This document shows, piece after piece, positions 1 to 9,309 of a stretch of 64,000 nt of DNA (positions are counted from its first letter, which is position 1; each line of letters starts with the position of its first letter). This stretch comes from Rhodobacter sp. (GTDB lineage Bacteria > Pseudomonadota > Alphaproteobacteria > Rhodobacterales > Rhodobacteraceae), in NCBI GenBank assembly GCA_020637515.1, contig JACKKG010000001.1, positions 2,138,501 to 2,202,500 of the forward strand, written 5' to 3'. A model generated the notes under the pieces. The model saw only the letters and a list, made by a program, of their open reading frames with translations, did no database searches and was not told the origin of the DNA. Both the position numbers and the translations under genes were made by a program.

Positions 1-309
1 GACGACCTCGGTCGAATAGCGATCCTGGCCGGACTGGTCCTGCCATTTGCGGGTTTCCAGCTGGCCCTCGATATAGACCTTCGACCCCTTGCGCAGATAC
101 TGCTCGGCGATCTTGGCCAGCGGTTCGCTGAAGATCGCGACCGAGTGCCACTCGGTCCGTTCGCGCCGCTCGCCCGAGGCCTTGTCGCGCCAGGTTTCCG
201 ATGTGGCGATGCGCAGGTTGACCACCTTGCCGCCGTTCTGGAAGCTGCGCACCTCGGGGTCGCGGCCGAGATTGCCGATCAGAATGACCTTGTTGACCGA
301 ACCTGCCAT
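1..309 (-). CDS. ssb: Single-stranded DNA-binding protein, C-terminus off the left edge
   Basis: Binds and protects single-stranded DNA in replication, repair and recombination. The 103 visible residues begin MAGSVNKVILIGNLGRDPEV and continue with the family's OB-fold signatures: NGGKVVNLRIATSE, TEWHSVAIF, and RKGSKVYIEGQLETRKWQDQSG. The ATG at 309 gives the standard SSB N-terminus. The acidic C-terminal tail that recruits partner proteins lies outside the window. The gene diverges from the lytic transglycosylase at 506. The sequence match is unambiguous; only the missing C-terminus limits the call. Confidence 0.96.
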   Translation of the reverse strand, partial: MAGSVNKVILIGNLGRDPEVRSFQNGGKVVNLRIATSETWRDKASGERRERTEWHSVAIFSEPLAKIAEQYLRKGSKVYIEGQLETRKWQDQSGQDRYSTEVV

Positions 310-505
310 CGGTGCCCCCTGCGTCCGTGTGTCTCGAATCTGTTGGCTTGCAGGGTTACACCACCTCATCCGTGTTTGGAAATGGTTAACGGCAGGGCGC
401 GCTGGGCGGATCGGCGCCAAAGCCCTCCCCGGGGCCCGGCGCGGGCGTGGGCGCTTCTTGGCCTGCGCGCGATTCGGGCGTATAGTGCGACCTGCTTGGG
501 GATAG

Positions 506-1090
506 ATGGGACAACGGATGCTGAAGGTGGTGGTGGCGGTCAGCCTGATGCTGACGGCGAGCGGAGCCGAGGCCAACGGCCTCAGGCTGGGCGGTGGGGG
601 TGCCGGCGCGCACGGGGACAGGTTCTCGGCCGCGACCCGGCTGCTCGACACCCGCGCGGCCCGGCAATATTCGGCCTCGAGCCCGGACAGTGCGGCGCCG
701 GCGGTCACCTATTCGGGGCGCTACCAAGGCGAATACCTGACCCTCGCGCGCGAAGCCGCGCGGCATCACAACGTGCCCGAAGAGCTGTTCCTGCGGCTGG
801 TCCACCAGGAAAGCCGCTGGAACCCGCAGGCGGTCTCGCCCGCGGGGGCGCGCGGATTGGCGCAACTGATGCCGGACACGGCCGCCCGCCTGGGGGTGAA
901 CCCCGACGATCCGCGCCAGAACCTGGAAGGCGGCGCGCGCTACCTGCGCATGATGTATGAACGCTTCGGCGACTGGCGGCTGGCGCTGGCGGCGTATAAC
1001 GCCGGGCCCGGTGCGGTCGAACAGCACAATGGCGTGCCGCCCTACGCCGAAACGACGGAATACGTGCGCATCATCCTGGGCGCCGGCTGA
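506..1090 (+). CDS. Lytic transglycosylase, SLT domain
   Basis: Periplasmic muramidase-type enzyme that would cleave the MurNAc-GlcNAc bond of peptidoglycan. The 194-residue product has a hydrophobic N-terminal segment (residues 5-23, VVVAVSLMLTASGAEA) fitting a Sec signal peptide. After a low-complexity linker comes a compact SLT domain (about 86-194) with the catalytic glutamate in HQESRWNPQAVS (Glu102), the GLAQLMP motif (118-123) and the AYNAGPGAV motif. Starts at 506 or at the internal ATG at 518 (MLKVVV) are both possible; the second leaves a more typical signal peptide. The next gene starts 10 bp downstream, so the two may be cotranscribed. The domain is the short single-SLT kind, with no LysM repeats. 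Confidence 0.9.
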   Translation: MGQRMLKVVVAVSLMLTASGAEANGLRLGGGGAGAHGDRFSAATRLLDTRAARQYSASSPDSAAPAVTYSGRYQGEYLTLAREAARHHNVPEELFLRLVHQESRWNPQAVSPAGARGLAQLMPDTAARLGVNPDDPRQNLEGGARYLRMMYERFGDWRLALAAYNAGPGAVEQHNGVPPYAETTEYVRIILGAG

Positions 1091-1099
1091 ACGGGGCCG

Positions 1100-2023
1100 A
1101 TGACGCAGGGCACCGCGATTCCCCGGATCGACCTGCGCGCCCTGTTCGCGGGGGACATCGCAGCGCGGTCCGCGCTGCGCCGGGGCGTGACCGAGGTCGG
1201 TTTTCTGGTGGTGCATGACACGCCGATCGGTGCCGCCCGGGTGCAGGGCGTTCTTGATGCGTATCGCGGCTTTTTCGCCCTGCCCGAGGCCGAGAAGGCC
1301 GCGGTGGACATGGCGCGCACGGGGTCCAACCGGGGCTGGGGCGGGCCACGCAGCGAACAGGTCGATCCGGCGGCGAACCCCGATTACAAGGAAGTCTTCG
1401 ACATGGGGTTCGAGGTTCCGGGGTCGCCCCTGGCGGTGCACGCGCCGAACCTCTGGCCCGCGCGCCCGGCGGGATTCCGCGCCACGCTCGAGGGGTATTA
1501 CGCCGAAGCCCGGTCGCTGTCGCTGCGCCTCTTGCGGGAAATCGCCGGGGTGCTGGGGCCGGATACCGGCTTTTTCGATGACAAGTTCCACGCCCCGATG
1601 GCCCTGCTGCGCGGGAATTTCTATCCGCCCCGGCCCGACTGGGCCGGCGCGCGCGATTTCGGCATCGGTGCCCATACCGATTACGGCTGCCTGACCCTGC
1701 TGGCCACGGACGGCGTGCCAGGGCTTGAGGTGCGGCTCGGCTCGGGCCACTGGCTGCCGGTCGAGGCCGGGCCGGGCGCCTTCGTCATCAATTTCGGCGA
1801 GATGCTGGAGATGTGGTCTGGCGGACGGGTGCGCGCGACGCCGCATCGCGTGATCGGCGGCGCGGCGGACCGGTTGTCGGTGCCCCTGTTCTTCAACCCC
1901 TCGCCCGAGGTGAACGTGGCGCCGCCCGGGTCCGGCGAAACGATCCGCGCGGTCGATCACCTGCAACGGCGCTTCAACGAGACCTATGTGCACCTGCAAC
2001 GGGCCTCGGGGCGGGGGAACTGA
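1100..2023 (+). CDS. Isopenicillin N synthase-like 2-oxoglutarate/Fe(II) oxygenase
   Basis: Non-heme iron oxygenase of the isopenicillin N synthase/2OG dioxygenase superfamily; the substrate cannot be told from the sequence. The 307-residue protein has the N-terminal DIOX_N region (IPRIDLRALF, then a residue-20-to-120 segment) and the C-terminal jelly roll. The metal-binding HxD is seen in GAHTDYGCLTLL, the distal histidine in RATPHRVI, and the RxS 2OG-binding motif in DRLSVPLFF. Length fits the bacterial family. It follows the transglycosylase by 10 bp on the same strand and stops about 50 bp before the convergent nitroreductase. Confidence 0.85.
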   Translation: MTQGTAIPRIDLRALFAGDIAARSALRRGVTEVGFLVVHDTPIGAARVQGVLDAYRGFFALPEAEKAAVDMARTGSNRGWGGPRSEQVDPAANPDYKEVFDMGFEVPGSPLAVHAPNLWPARPAGFRATLEGYYAEARSLSLRLLREIAGVLGPDTGFFDDKFHAPMALLRGNFYPPRPDWAGARDFGIGAHTDYGCLTLLATDGVPGLEVRLGSGHWLPVEAGPGAFVINFGEMLEMWSGGRVRATPHRVIGGAADRLSVPLFFNPSPEVNVAPPGSGETIRAVDHLQRRFNETYVHLQRASGRGN

Positions 2024-2074
2024 GGCGCGGGCCCGGCGTCGCCATTTGGCGGTGCAGCCAGGCCGCCTCTTTGC

Positions 2075-2770
2075 TCAGCGCGCGAATATGCTGAGGATCT
2101 CGGCCGGCGGTTTCTTCTGCTTGGCGTGCGCCGGGACCGTCGCCCCGGCCGCCGGATAGCCCACGGGCAGGATCATCACCGGCTTTTCCGAGGCCGGACG
2201 TCCGCACAATTCGTTGAGGAATTTCATCGGGTTGGGCGTGTGTTCCAGACAGACCAGCCCGGCGTGATGCAGCGCGGCGATCAGGAACCCGGTGGCGATG
2301 CCCACGCTTTCGGGGACGTAGTAATTCTTGAACCGTTCCCCCGTGGGCCGCGTGCCCCAGCGTTGCGCGAAGACGACGATCAGCCAGGGCGCATCGGTCA
2401 GATGGGGTTTCGACGCGCCGGTGCCGATCGGCTCCAGCGCCGCCAGCCATTCGTCGCCCGCGCCCCCGGCATAGAAGGCGCGCTCTTCCTCCTCGGCGGC
2501 GGCGCGGATGCGGGCCTTCATCGCCGGGTCCGAAATGGCCACGAAATGCCAGGGCTGGTTGTTCGCCCCGGACGGCGCGGTGCCGGCGGCCTCGATGCAG
2601 CGGGCCAGGATCGCCTCGGGGACTGGGCGGGTGTCGAAATCGCGCACCGAGTGACGCTTGCGCATGTAGGCCAGAAAAGCCTCGGCCTGGGTCAGCGCCT
2701 GGTCGTCGGGCTGTTGCACCCGGTCTGGCAGCGGCAGGGGGGTATAACGCGGGGTGTCGGTGGCGGTCAT
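2075..2770 (-). CDS. Nitroreductase family protein
   Basis: FMN-dependent NAD(P)H oxidoreductase of the nitroreductase fold, substrate unknown. Visible family marks are KRHSVRDFDTRPVPEAIL near residue 40, the FMN-contacting APSGANNQPWHFV, and a C-terminal GYPAAGATVP segment with KPVMILPVG. The ATG at 2770 (MTATDTPRYTPLPLPDRV) gives 231 residues, the usual size. The frame stays open further upstream but that stretch overlaps the divergent transporter and has no family similarity. It faces away from the DMT transporter at 2940, leaving a 169 bp divergent promoter region. Confidence 0.9.
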   Translation of the reverse strand: MTATDTPRYTPLPLPDRVQQPDDQALTQAEAFLAYMRKRHSVRDFDTRPVPEAILARCIEAAGTAPSGANNQPWHFVAISDPAMKARIRAAAEEEERAFYAGGAGDEWLAALEPIGTGASKPHLTDAPWLIVVFAQRWGTRPTGERFKNYYVPESVGIATGFLIAALHHAGLVCLEHTPNPMKFLNELCGRPASEKPVMILPVGYPAAGATVPAHAKQKKPPAEILSIFAR

Positions 2771-2939
2771 CGCGGGGGGCCTTTCGGGTCGACGCCCAAG
2801 GCCTAGCAGTCGCGGCCCCCAGGGTCGAGTGGGCACATCCGCGCGGGCGGCGGCCCGGGCCCGGCCCGATGGTCGCGCGAGCCCTTGCACCAGGGGCGCC
2901 GCTGTGGTCGAAACGCGGGACCCTTGGACACGCCTCGCC

Positions 2940-3857
2940 ATGCCCACGCCCCTGCTCTTGATCCTGTCCGCCGCCGGCTTTGGTGCCTCGCCGCTGCTGA
3001 TCGTGTTGAATGTCGGCGCCTTTCCGCCCTGGACGCTGGGCGCGCTGCGCGCGGCGCTGGGTCTGCCGCTGCTGATCATCGCCGCCGGGATGATGGGGGC
3101 GCAACGCCGCCCGGATGCCCATGACGCGCTGACCGCGTTGGTCGGGGGGATCCTGACGGTGTCGATCCCTTTCGTCAGCATGGCGGCGGGGATGCAGTAT
3201 ATCCCGTCGGGCATGGGCGGGATGCTGTATGCGACGATGCCGTTGTTCACGCTGGCGCTGGCGGCGCTGTTTCTCAGGGACGAGCCGGCGACCCTGGAAC
3301 AGGCGCTGCGCATCGCCGTCGGCATCGGCGGCGTGCTGCTGATCGCCGGGCCCGGGCTGGTCGCGGACGGGCTGGGCCAGGCGGGGCTGGGCACGGCGCT
3401 GACGCTGATCTCGCCGTTGAGCTATGCCGCCGGCAACGTCTGGTTCCGGCGCCGGCGCAAGATGGCGCCGCTGATGCTGTCGGCGGGCATGTTCCTGGTC
3501 GGCGCGCTCAGCGTCTGGCCGCTGGCCCTGCTGATCGACGGAACCCCGCAGGTCGTGCCCTCGGGCTATGCGATCGGCATCCTGATCGCGCTGGTGGTGC
3601 TGGCCACGGTGGCGCCGAACCTGCTGAATTATGCGCTGGTGCAGCAGGCCGGCGCCAACAAGGCGGCGCTGGCGATGTTCCTGATGCCGGGGTTCAGCGT
3701 GGTCTTCGGCATGATCTTTCTGGACGAGCGGCTGCCGCTTCTGGCCTTTGCCGGGCTGGCGCTGGTGATCGGCGCATCGAGCGCGCGGATCCCGTCCCGA
3801 TGGATTCCGGCGCGGTTCAGGCCAGGCGCAGGCCGCCCTCGTGTTCCAGAAAGCTGA
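2940..3857 (+). CDS. EamA/DMT-family transporter
   Basis: Inner-membrane drug/metabolite transporter (EamA), probably an exporter of an unknown small molecule. The 305-residue product is a chain of about ten hydrophobic segments in two repeats, beginning at MPTPLLLILSAAGFGASPLL; the first repeat ends with YATMPLFTLALAALFLRDEPAT and the second with GFSVVFGMIFLDERLPLLAFAG, both typical EamA endings. The ATG at 2940 starts directly at the first helix and is preferred to earlier in-frame ATGs. The last 41 bp overlap the 3' end of ureG on the other strand, so the two converge. Confidence 0.85.
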   Translation: MPTPLLLILSAAGFGASPLLIVLNVGAFPPWTLGALRAALGLPLLIIAAGMMGAQRRPDAHDALTALVGGILTVSIPFVSMAAGMQYIPSGMGGMLYATMPLFTLALAALFLRDEPATLEQALRIAVGIGGVLLIAGPGLVADGLGQAGLGTALTLISPLSYAAGNVWFRRRRKMAPLMLSAGMFLVGALSVWPLALLIDGTPQVVPSGYAIGILIALVVLATVAPNLLNYALVQQAGANKAALAMFLMPGFSVVFGMIFLDERLPLLAFAGLALVIGASSARIPSRWIPARFRPGAGRPRVPES

Positions 3858-4434
3858 CCACCGCGCCGACCCCCTGTCCGTGGCGCATCTGCGCCAGCAC
3901 ATAGGGCTTGCGCCCGCGCGCGCGTCGCGTGTCGGCCTCGAGCAACGCCAGATCCACGCCCACATAGGGCGCGAGATCGGTCTTGTTGACCACCAACAGA
4001 TCCGATTTCGTCACGCCGGGGCCGCGTTTGCGCGGGATGTCCTGCCCGGCGGCCGTGTCGATGACGTAGATCGTCAGGTCCGCCAGTTCCGGCGAAAACG
4101 TCGCGGCCAGATTGTCGCCGCCCGATTCGATCAAGATCAGGTCCAGGTCGGGGATCGCGGCGCGCAGTTCGGCGATCGCGGCCAGGTTGATCGAGGCATC
4201 CTCGCGGATCGCTGTGTGCGGGCAACCGCCGGTTTCCACGCCCTTGATGCGCGCCTCGGGCAGGACCTGTGCCCGGACCAGGAAATCCGCATCCTCGCGC
4301 GTGTAGATGTCGTTGGTGATGACCGCCATCGAACAACGCGACGCCAGCGCACGGGCGAGTTGTTCGGTCAGCGTGGTCTTGCCGCAGCCCACCGGGCCGC
4401 CGATTCCCACCTTGAGGGGGCCGTTGTTGCTCAT
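3817..4434 (-). CDS. ureG: Urease accessory GTPase UreG
   Basis: SIMIBI-class GTPase that delivers nickel to apo-urease with UreE, UreF and UreD. The 205-residue protein carries the P-loop GGPVGCGKTT (residues 12-21), the nickel-binding Cys-Pro-His in TGGCPHTAIRED, the ESGGDN switch region and the VNKTDLAPYVG guanine-specificity motif. Length matches other UreG proteins. Its start overlaps the ureF stop by 4 bp (ATGA), implying translational coupling. It is the last gene of the leftward urease operon and converges on the DMT transporter. Confidence 0.98.
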   Translation of the reverse strand: MSNNGPLKVGIGGPVGCGKTTLTEQLARALASRCSMAVITNDIYTREDADFLVRAQVLPEARIKGVETGGCPHTAIREDASINLAAIAELRAAIPDLDLILIESGGDNLAATFSPELADLTIYVIDTAAGQDIPRKRGPGVTKSDLLVVNKTDLAPYVGVDLALLEADTRRARGRKPYVLAQMRHGQGVGAVVSFLEHEGGLRLA

Positions 4435-5069
4435 GTGCGGAAGATCCTTACATCCTGCGTTTCGTGTTCCATGGCGGCCAGGTCCCCGGACAGCGCTGCC
4501 CCGCCCAGATCCTCCAGCCCCGAGTCGGCCGCGCGCGCGGCCAGCGTGGCGACCACCGGCGCCAGCCGGGCCAGAACGCGCTGCCCGTCGGTCTGGCCCA
4601 ACGGCATATGGCGCACGGCGATGGTCACCAGGTTGCCCGCAAAGGCCTGGAGATACAGCGCAATGACCGTCGCGGCCGGCACGCCCAGGGGGCGCGCGGC
4701 CTCGCCCAGGGCAACCGGCAACGCGCGGGCGGGCAGGGGCCGGTCGGTGATCCCGGCGAGCGTGCGCGCCAGCGCCGCGCCCTGGTCCAGCGTCTCGCCG
4801 AGGCGCTCGGCCGACGGGGCCAGCGCGCGCGCGGTCGCGTCCAGCAGATCGTGGTCCGCGCCGGGCTTCAGCGCCTGCGCCAGCAAGACCGCGTCCTGCC
4901 AGCCCGCGCCGTGGCGCAGCACATCCGCGAGCCAGGCTTCAAGCGTTGCCGCGTCGGTGACCTCGGCGAGGGCGACGACCCGCTCAAGCCCGTGCGAGCA
5001 GGCAAAGGCGCCAGTCGGGAAGGCCGGCGACAGCCATTGCGTCAGCGCGAGCAGGGCGGGTTCAACCAT
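4431..5069 (-). CDS. ureF: Urease accessory protein UreF
   Basis: Accessory protein that bridges UreD and UreG in the urease activation complex and gates GTP hydrolysis. The 212-residue, mostly helical product shows the conserved N-terminus LTQWLSPAFPTGAFACSHGLE and the later LPLGQTDGQRVLARL region, where family members have a similar polar loop. Its 5' end overlaps the YrhK-domain gene by 8 bp and its 3' end overlaps ureG by 4 bp, so it lies in the tightly packed distal half of the operon. Confidence 0.96.
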   Translation of the reverse strand: MVEPALLALTQWLSPAFPTGAFACSHGLERVVALAEVTDAATLEAWLADVLRHGAGWQDAVLLAQALKPGADHDLLDATARALAPSAERLGETLDQGAALARTLAGITDRPLPARALPVALGEAARPLGVPAATVIALYLQAFAGNLVTIAVRHMPLGQTDGQRVLARLAPVVATLAARAADSGLEDLGGAALSGDLAAMEHETQDVRIFRT

Positions 5070-5343
5070 CGAGACGCCGGGCCACCTGGTCGTCCTCGCC
5101 CAACGAGACCAGTTTCAGTTCGCGGATCAGCCGGATCGTGGGTTTCAGGCCGAAGAACACCGATCCGACGATGAACAGCCAGGTCGCGGCATAGGTCGTC
5201 GCCGGGCTGAGGAACAGGATCGATCCCACGACGAACAGCCCCGCCGCGCTGAAATCGACAAAGGTATAGGCGATCTCATAGGCCGCCCAGACCCGCGCGT
5301 GGCGGCTGGACCGGGTGCGGTTTTCCGGGTGAAACAGGGTCAT
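5062..5343 (-). CDS. Small membrane protein with a YrhK-like domain inside the urease operon
   Basis: A 93-residue protein with two predicted membrane helices: residues about 22-47 (AYEIAYTFVDFSAAGLFVVG and on) and 52-68 (ATTYAATWLFIVGSVFF). The pattern of an aromatic-rich first helix, a short loop and a second helix ending in KPTIRLIRELKL resembles the YrhK domain. Function is unknown. It overlaps ureE (4 bp) and ureF (8 bp), so it is translated as part of the urease operon; a role linked to urease assembly, nickel or ammonium/urea handling is inference from position only. Confidence 0.75.
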   Translation of the reverse strand: MTLFHPENRTRSSRHARVWAAYEIAYTFVDFSAAGLFVVGSILFLSPATTYAATWLFIVGSVFFGLKPTIRLIRELKLVSLGEDDQVARRLDG

Positions 5344-5897
5344 GTGGCGTCGTCCTCGGGCGCGATGTGGGCGTGCGAGCCGTGGTGGTGCACGGCCCCG
5401 TGCGGGTGGTCGTGCGGGTGGTCGTGCGCGTGGTCGTGGCCCTGCGCCGGGCCGTGGTCATGGCCCATCGTACGGCCGGTTCCGTAGGCGCCGCTCTCGG
5501 GCGTGAACGGGCCACGCGCGCGCCGGATCTCGGCGCCCAGGCCGCGCAGCATCCGTTCCAGCACCGCATCGTCGCGGATCACCAGATGTCCCGGCGCGAT
5601 CTGACAGGGCGTGTGCCGATTGCCGATGTGCCAGCACAGGCGCGGCAGGTCGCCGGTGACGACCAGCACCTCCTCATCGGCCGGAACGATGGCGATCGTG
5701 GTGCCGTCGTCCAGCTCGAACCCCCAGTGGTCGTCCAGGTTGGTGACCGAGGGCAGGTCCACGAGAAAGCCGATGTCGCCCTCGGTTACCAGCCGTTTTC
5801 GGCGCATCAGGCGTTCGTCATAGGTCAGGATCACGCGGTCGTCCACGCGGGCCGGTGCCTGGCTCAGAAGCCGCGAAACGGGGGGGAAATCGGTCAT
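5340..5897 (-). CDS. ureE: Urease nickel metallochaperone UreE, histidine-rich tail
   Basis: Nickel chaperone that passes Ni(II) to UreG. The 185-residue protein has the N-terminal peptide-binding-like half (LTYDERLMRRKRLVTEGDIGFLVDLP) and the C-terminal metal half with WHIGNRHTPCQI, which supplies the conserved dimer-interface His. The tail from about residue 144 contains 14 histidines in alternating His-Asp and His-Pro pairs, as in nickel-storing UreE variants. The repeated His codons produce a low-complexity G/T-rich stretch on the plus strand at about 5360-5470. It overlaps the YrhK-domain gene by 4 bp. Confidence 0.97.
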   Translation of the reverse strand: MTDFPPVSRLLSQAPARVDDRVILTYDERLMRRKRLVTEGDIGFLVDLPSVTNLDDHWGFELDDGTTIAIVPADEEVLVVTGDLPRLCWHIGNRHTPCQIAPGHLVIRDDAVLERMLRGLGAEIRRARGPFTPESGAYGTGRTMGHDHGPAQGHDHAHDHPHDHPHGAVHHHGSHAHIAPEDDAT

Positions 5898-5971
5898 GAT
5901 CGGGTCCTGTGAAACGGGATGTTAACCCTCGCAGAGGCAGACTTCGCCCGCAAGAGACGCAGGAGAGTCGC

Positions 5972-6310
5972 ATGGCACCACTGGCCGCCGCGGATGAGCT
6001 GGCCGCCGTCCGCGCACAGATCGAAACGCTCAGGCAGCGCGAACGGGCGCTTTGCGCGGCGTTGATCGCCGCACCGGCCGAGGGGCGGCAGGGCCTCTGG
6101 ACGCGGGTCGAGGTGGCCGAGCGCGTGCTCAGGGTGTTCGACCACCGGCTGTTGCCCGAGGCCGTGCGCCAGGACCCCGTGTTCTGGAGCAGTCGCCACC
6201 TCACGGAACTGCGCTGCCTGCCGCTGGACGGCCGGATGCCGCCCGCCGGCCCGAAACCCGTGCGGTCGCCCCTGGTCCGCGGCGACGGATCGGGACTGGC
6301 CCTGCAATGA
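5972..6310 (+). CDS. Unassigned small protein on the opposite strand within the urease cluster
   Basis: Not recognised. The 112-residue product starts MAPLAAADELAAVRAQIETL and has a likely coiled coil or long helix at residues 5-32, followed by a segment RVEVAERVLRVFDHRLLPEA and a proline-rich tail. The ATG at 5972 is chosen because AGGAG (5961-5965) lies 6 bp upstream; the frame is open for 21 more codons. It diverges from ureE (74 bp gap) and converges on ureC, splitting the otherwise leftward operon. Coding is supported by the ribosome-binding site and codon bias; function is open. Confidence 0.6.
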   Translation: MAPLAAADELAAVRAQIETLRQRERALCAALIAAPAEGRQGLWTRVEVAERVLRVFDHRLLPEAVRQDPVFWSSRHLTELRCLPLDGRMPPAGPKPVRSPLVRGDGSGLALQ

Positions 6311-6367
6311 GGGTGCGCCTGGCGCCTGGCGGCCGGCAACGGGCTGGCCCGGGGGCCCGAGTGCACC

Positions 6368-6393
6368 GGGGGCACGGGGGGCACGGGGGCGGG
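6368..6393 (+). other. Candidate G-quadruplex motif between ureC and the gene at 5972
   Basis: Four G-runs (5, 6, 5 and 3 G) separated by CAC, CAC and C lie on the plus strand in the 100 bp between the convergent ends of the small gene at 5972 and ureC. The short loops fit an intramolecular quadruplex. It would be in the transcript of the small gene and on the non-template strand relative to ureC read-through. Function is conjecture. Confidence 0.5.
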
Positions 6394-6410
6394 CCCCGGC
6401 GCGCGGCCCG

Positions 6411-8120
<1,710 letters not shown>

Positions 8121-8426
8121 TCAGAGGTCCCCCATCACCTGGCCGTTGAAGCCAAAGACGCGCCGCGCGCCGCCCAGCGGCACCAGCCGAACGCTGCGGG
8201 TCTGGCCAGGTTCGAAACGGACGGCGGTTCCGGCGGGGATGTCCAGCCTGAGCCCGCGCGCCGCGGCCCGGTCGAACGCCAGGCCCGGGTTGGCCTCGGC
8301 AAAGTGGTAGTGCGATCCCACCTGCACGGGGCGGTCGCCGGTGTTGGCCACGGTCAGCTCGGTGACCGGGGCGCCGGCGTTCAGCACGATGTCGCCCGCG
8401 GCGGGGAAGATCTCGCCCGGGATCAT
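8121..8426 (-). CDS. ureB: Urease beta subunit
   Basis: Non-catalytic subunit of the (UreABC)3 urease trimer. The 101-residue chain starts MIPGEIFPAAGDIVLNAG and contains the diagnostic DRPVQVGSHYHFAEANPGLAFDR and GFNGQVMGDL end. The ATG at 8426 is the family start, although the frame is open 26 codons further up. It directly abuts ureC and overlaps nothing; its start lies 2 bp after the stop of the HupE/UreJ gene. Confidence 0.97.
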   Translation of the reverse strand: MIPGEIFPAAGDIVLNAGAPVTELTVANTGDRPVQVGSHYHFAEANPGLAFDRAAARGLRLDIPAGTAVRFEPGQTRSVRLVPLGGARRVFGFNGQVMGDL

Positions 8427-8427
8427 G

Positions 8428-8988
8428 TCAGGCAACCGCCAGCGCCAGGCCGGCGAGGGCCGCGCCAGCCCCAGCCCCGCGCAAGGCCACAGCGCCCAAT
8501 CCACGCCCCAGCGCGATCCCGCTCAGGTGCAACAAGGCCGTGACCAGCGCGAACCCGGCGGCAAAAAACGCCTGGCCGGTTTGCGGCCCCTCGGCGCCGT
8601 GCGCCCAGCCGTGCGCGGCGCCGAACAGCGCGATCAGGGACAGCGCCAGGCCCGGCGGCAGGCGCACGCTCATCGCAATCAGCGCGCCCAGCACGATGAC
8701 CGAGGCCAGGATCATCGGCTCGATGACCGGCAGCCCGGGCGCGGACGCGCCCAGCGCGCCGCCCGCCAGCATTGCCACGACAAAGCCCAGCGGCATCGCC
8801 CACAGCGCCCGCCCGCCGGTCTGTGCGGCCAGCAGACCCACGGCCACCATCGCAAGGACATGGTCGGCGCCGCTCAGCGGGTGGGCGGCGCCGCCCAGAA
8901 AGGTGCGGCTGTCGTGCAGGCCGTGGGCCAGCGCCAGCGAGGGCTGCAACAGCAGGGCAAGGGCAAGAGCGGGGGGAAGCGCGCGCAT
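8428..8988 (-). CDS. ureJ: HupE/UreJ-family membrane protein
   Basis: Putative nickel or cobalt permease of the HupE/UreJ family placed between ureA and ureB, where it would feed Ni to urease maturation. The 186-residue product has a signal-like first helix (MRALPPALALALLLQPSLALA) followed directly by the family motif HGLHDSRTFLGGAAHPLSGADHVLAM, whose His and Asp residues form a likely metal site (positions about 22-44), then five more hydrophobic segments. A second histidine pair occurs in GAAHGWAHGAEG. The role in nickel uptake is known for the family, inferred here. Confidence 0.9.
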   Translation of the reverse strand: MRALPPALALALLLQPSLALAHGLHDSRTFLGGAAHPLSGADHVLAMVAVGLLAAQTGGRALWAMPLGFVVAMLAGGALGASAPGLPVIEPMILASVIVLGALIAMSVRLPPGLALSLIALFGAAHGWAHGAEGPQTGQAFFAAGFALVTALLHLSGIALGRGLGAVALRGAGAGAALAGLALAVA

Positions 8989-8997
8989 GGGAACCTC

Positions 8998-9300
8998 TCA
9001 GCGGATCGGATGGTGAACGGTGACGAGCTTGGTGCCGTCGGGAAAGGTGGCCTCGACCTGGACCGAGGGGATCATCTCGGCGATGCCCTCCATGCATTGG
9101 TCGCGGGTCACGACATGCGCGCCGGCCTCCATCAGGTCGGCGACGGACCGGCCGTCGCGCGCCCCCTCGACAACGAAATCCGTGATCAGGGCGACCGCCT
9201 CGGGGTGGTTCAGCCTGACGCCGCGCGCCAGCCGCCCGCGCGCGACCATCGCCGCCAGGCTGACCAGAAGCTTGTCCTTTTCGCGGGGGGTCAGGTTCAT
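8998..9300 (-). CDS. ureA: Urease gamma subunit
   Basis: Smallest structural urease subunit. The 100-residue chain shows the standard start MNLTPREKDKLLVSLAAMVA, the RLARGVRLNHPEAVALI segment and the end VEATFPDGTKLVTVHHPIR. Length equals that of other bacterial UreA proteins. It lies 9 bp after ureD and 9 bp before ureJ in the leftward operon. Confidence 0.98.
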   Translation of the reverse strand: MNLTPREKDKLLVSLAAMVARGRLARGVRLNHPEAVALITDFVVEGARDGRSVADLMEAGAHVVTRDQCMEGIAEMIPSVQVEATFPDGTKLVTVHHPIR

Positions 9301-9309
9301 TGCATTCTC

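Noticed and set aside
386..1999. 537-codon minus-strand frame opposite the transglycosylase and oxygenase
   Set aside because: Overlaps two genes with clear catalytic motifs; its own translation is His/Arg/Pro-rich without any family resemblance.
5360..5470. Repetitive GTGGTCGTG stretch that looks like a tandem repeat
   Set aside because: It is the reverse complement of the His/Asp/Pro codons in the UreE tail, so the repeat follows from protein composition.
8428..8988. Hydrogenase accessory HupE
   Set aside because: No hydrogenase genes in the window; its place between ureA and ureB favours the urease-linked UreJ role.
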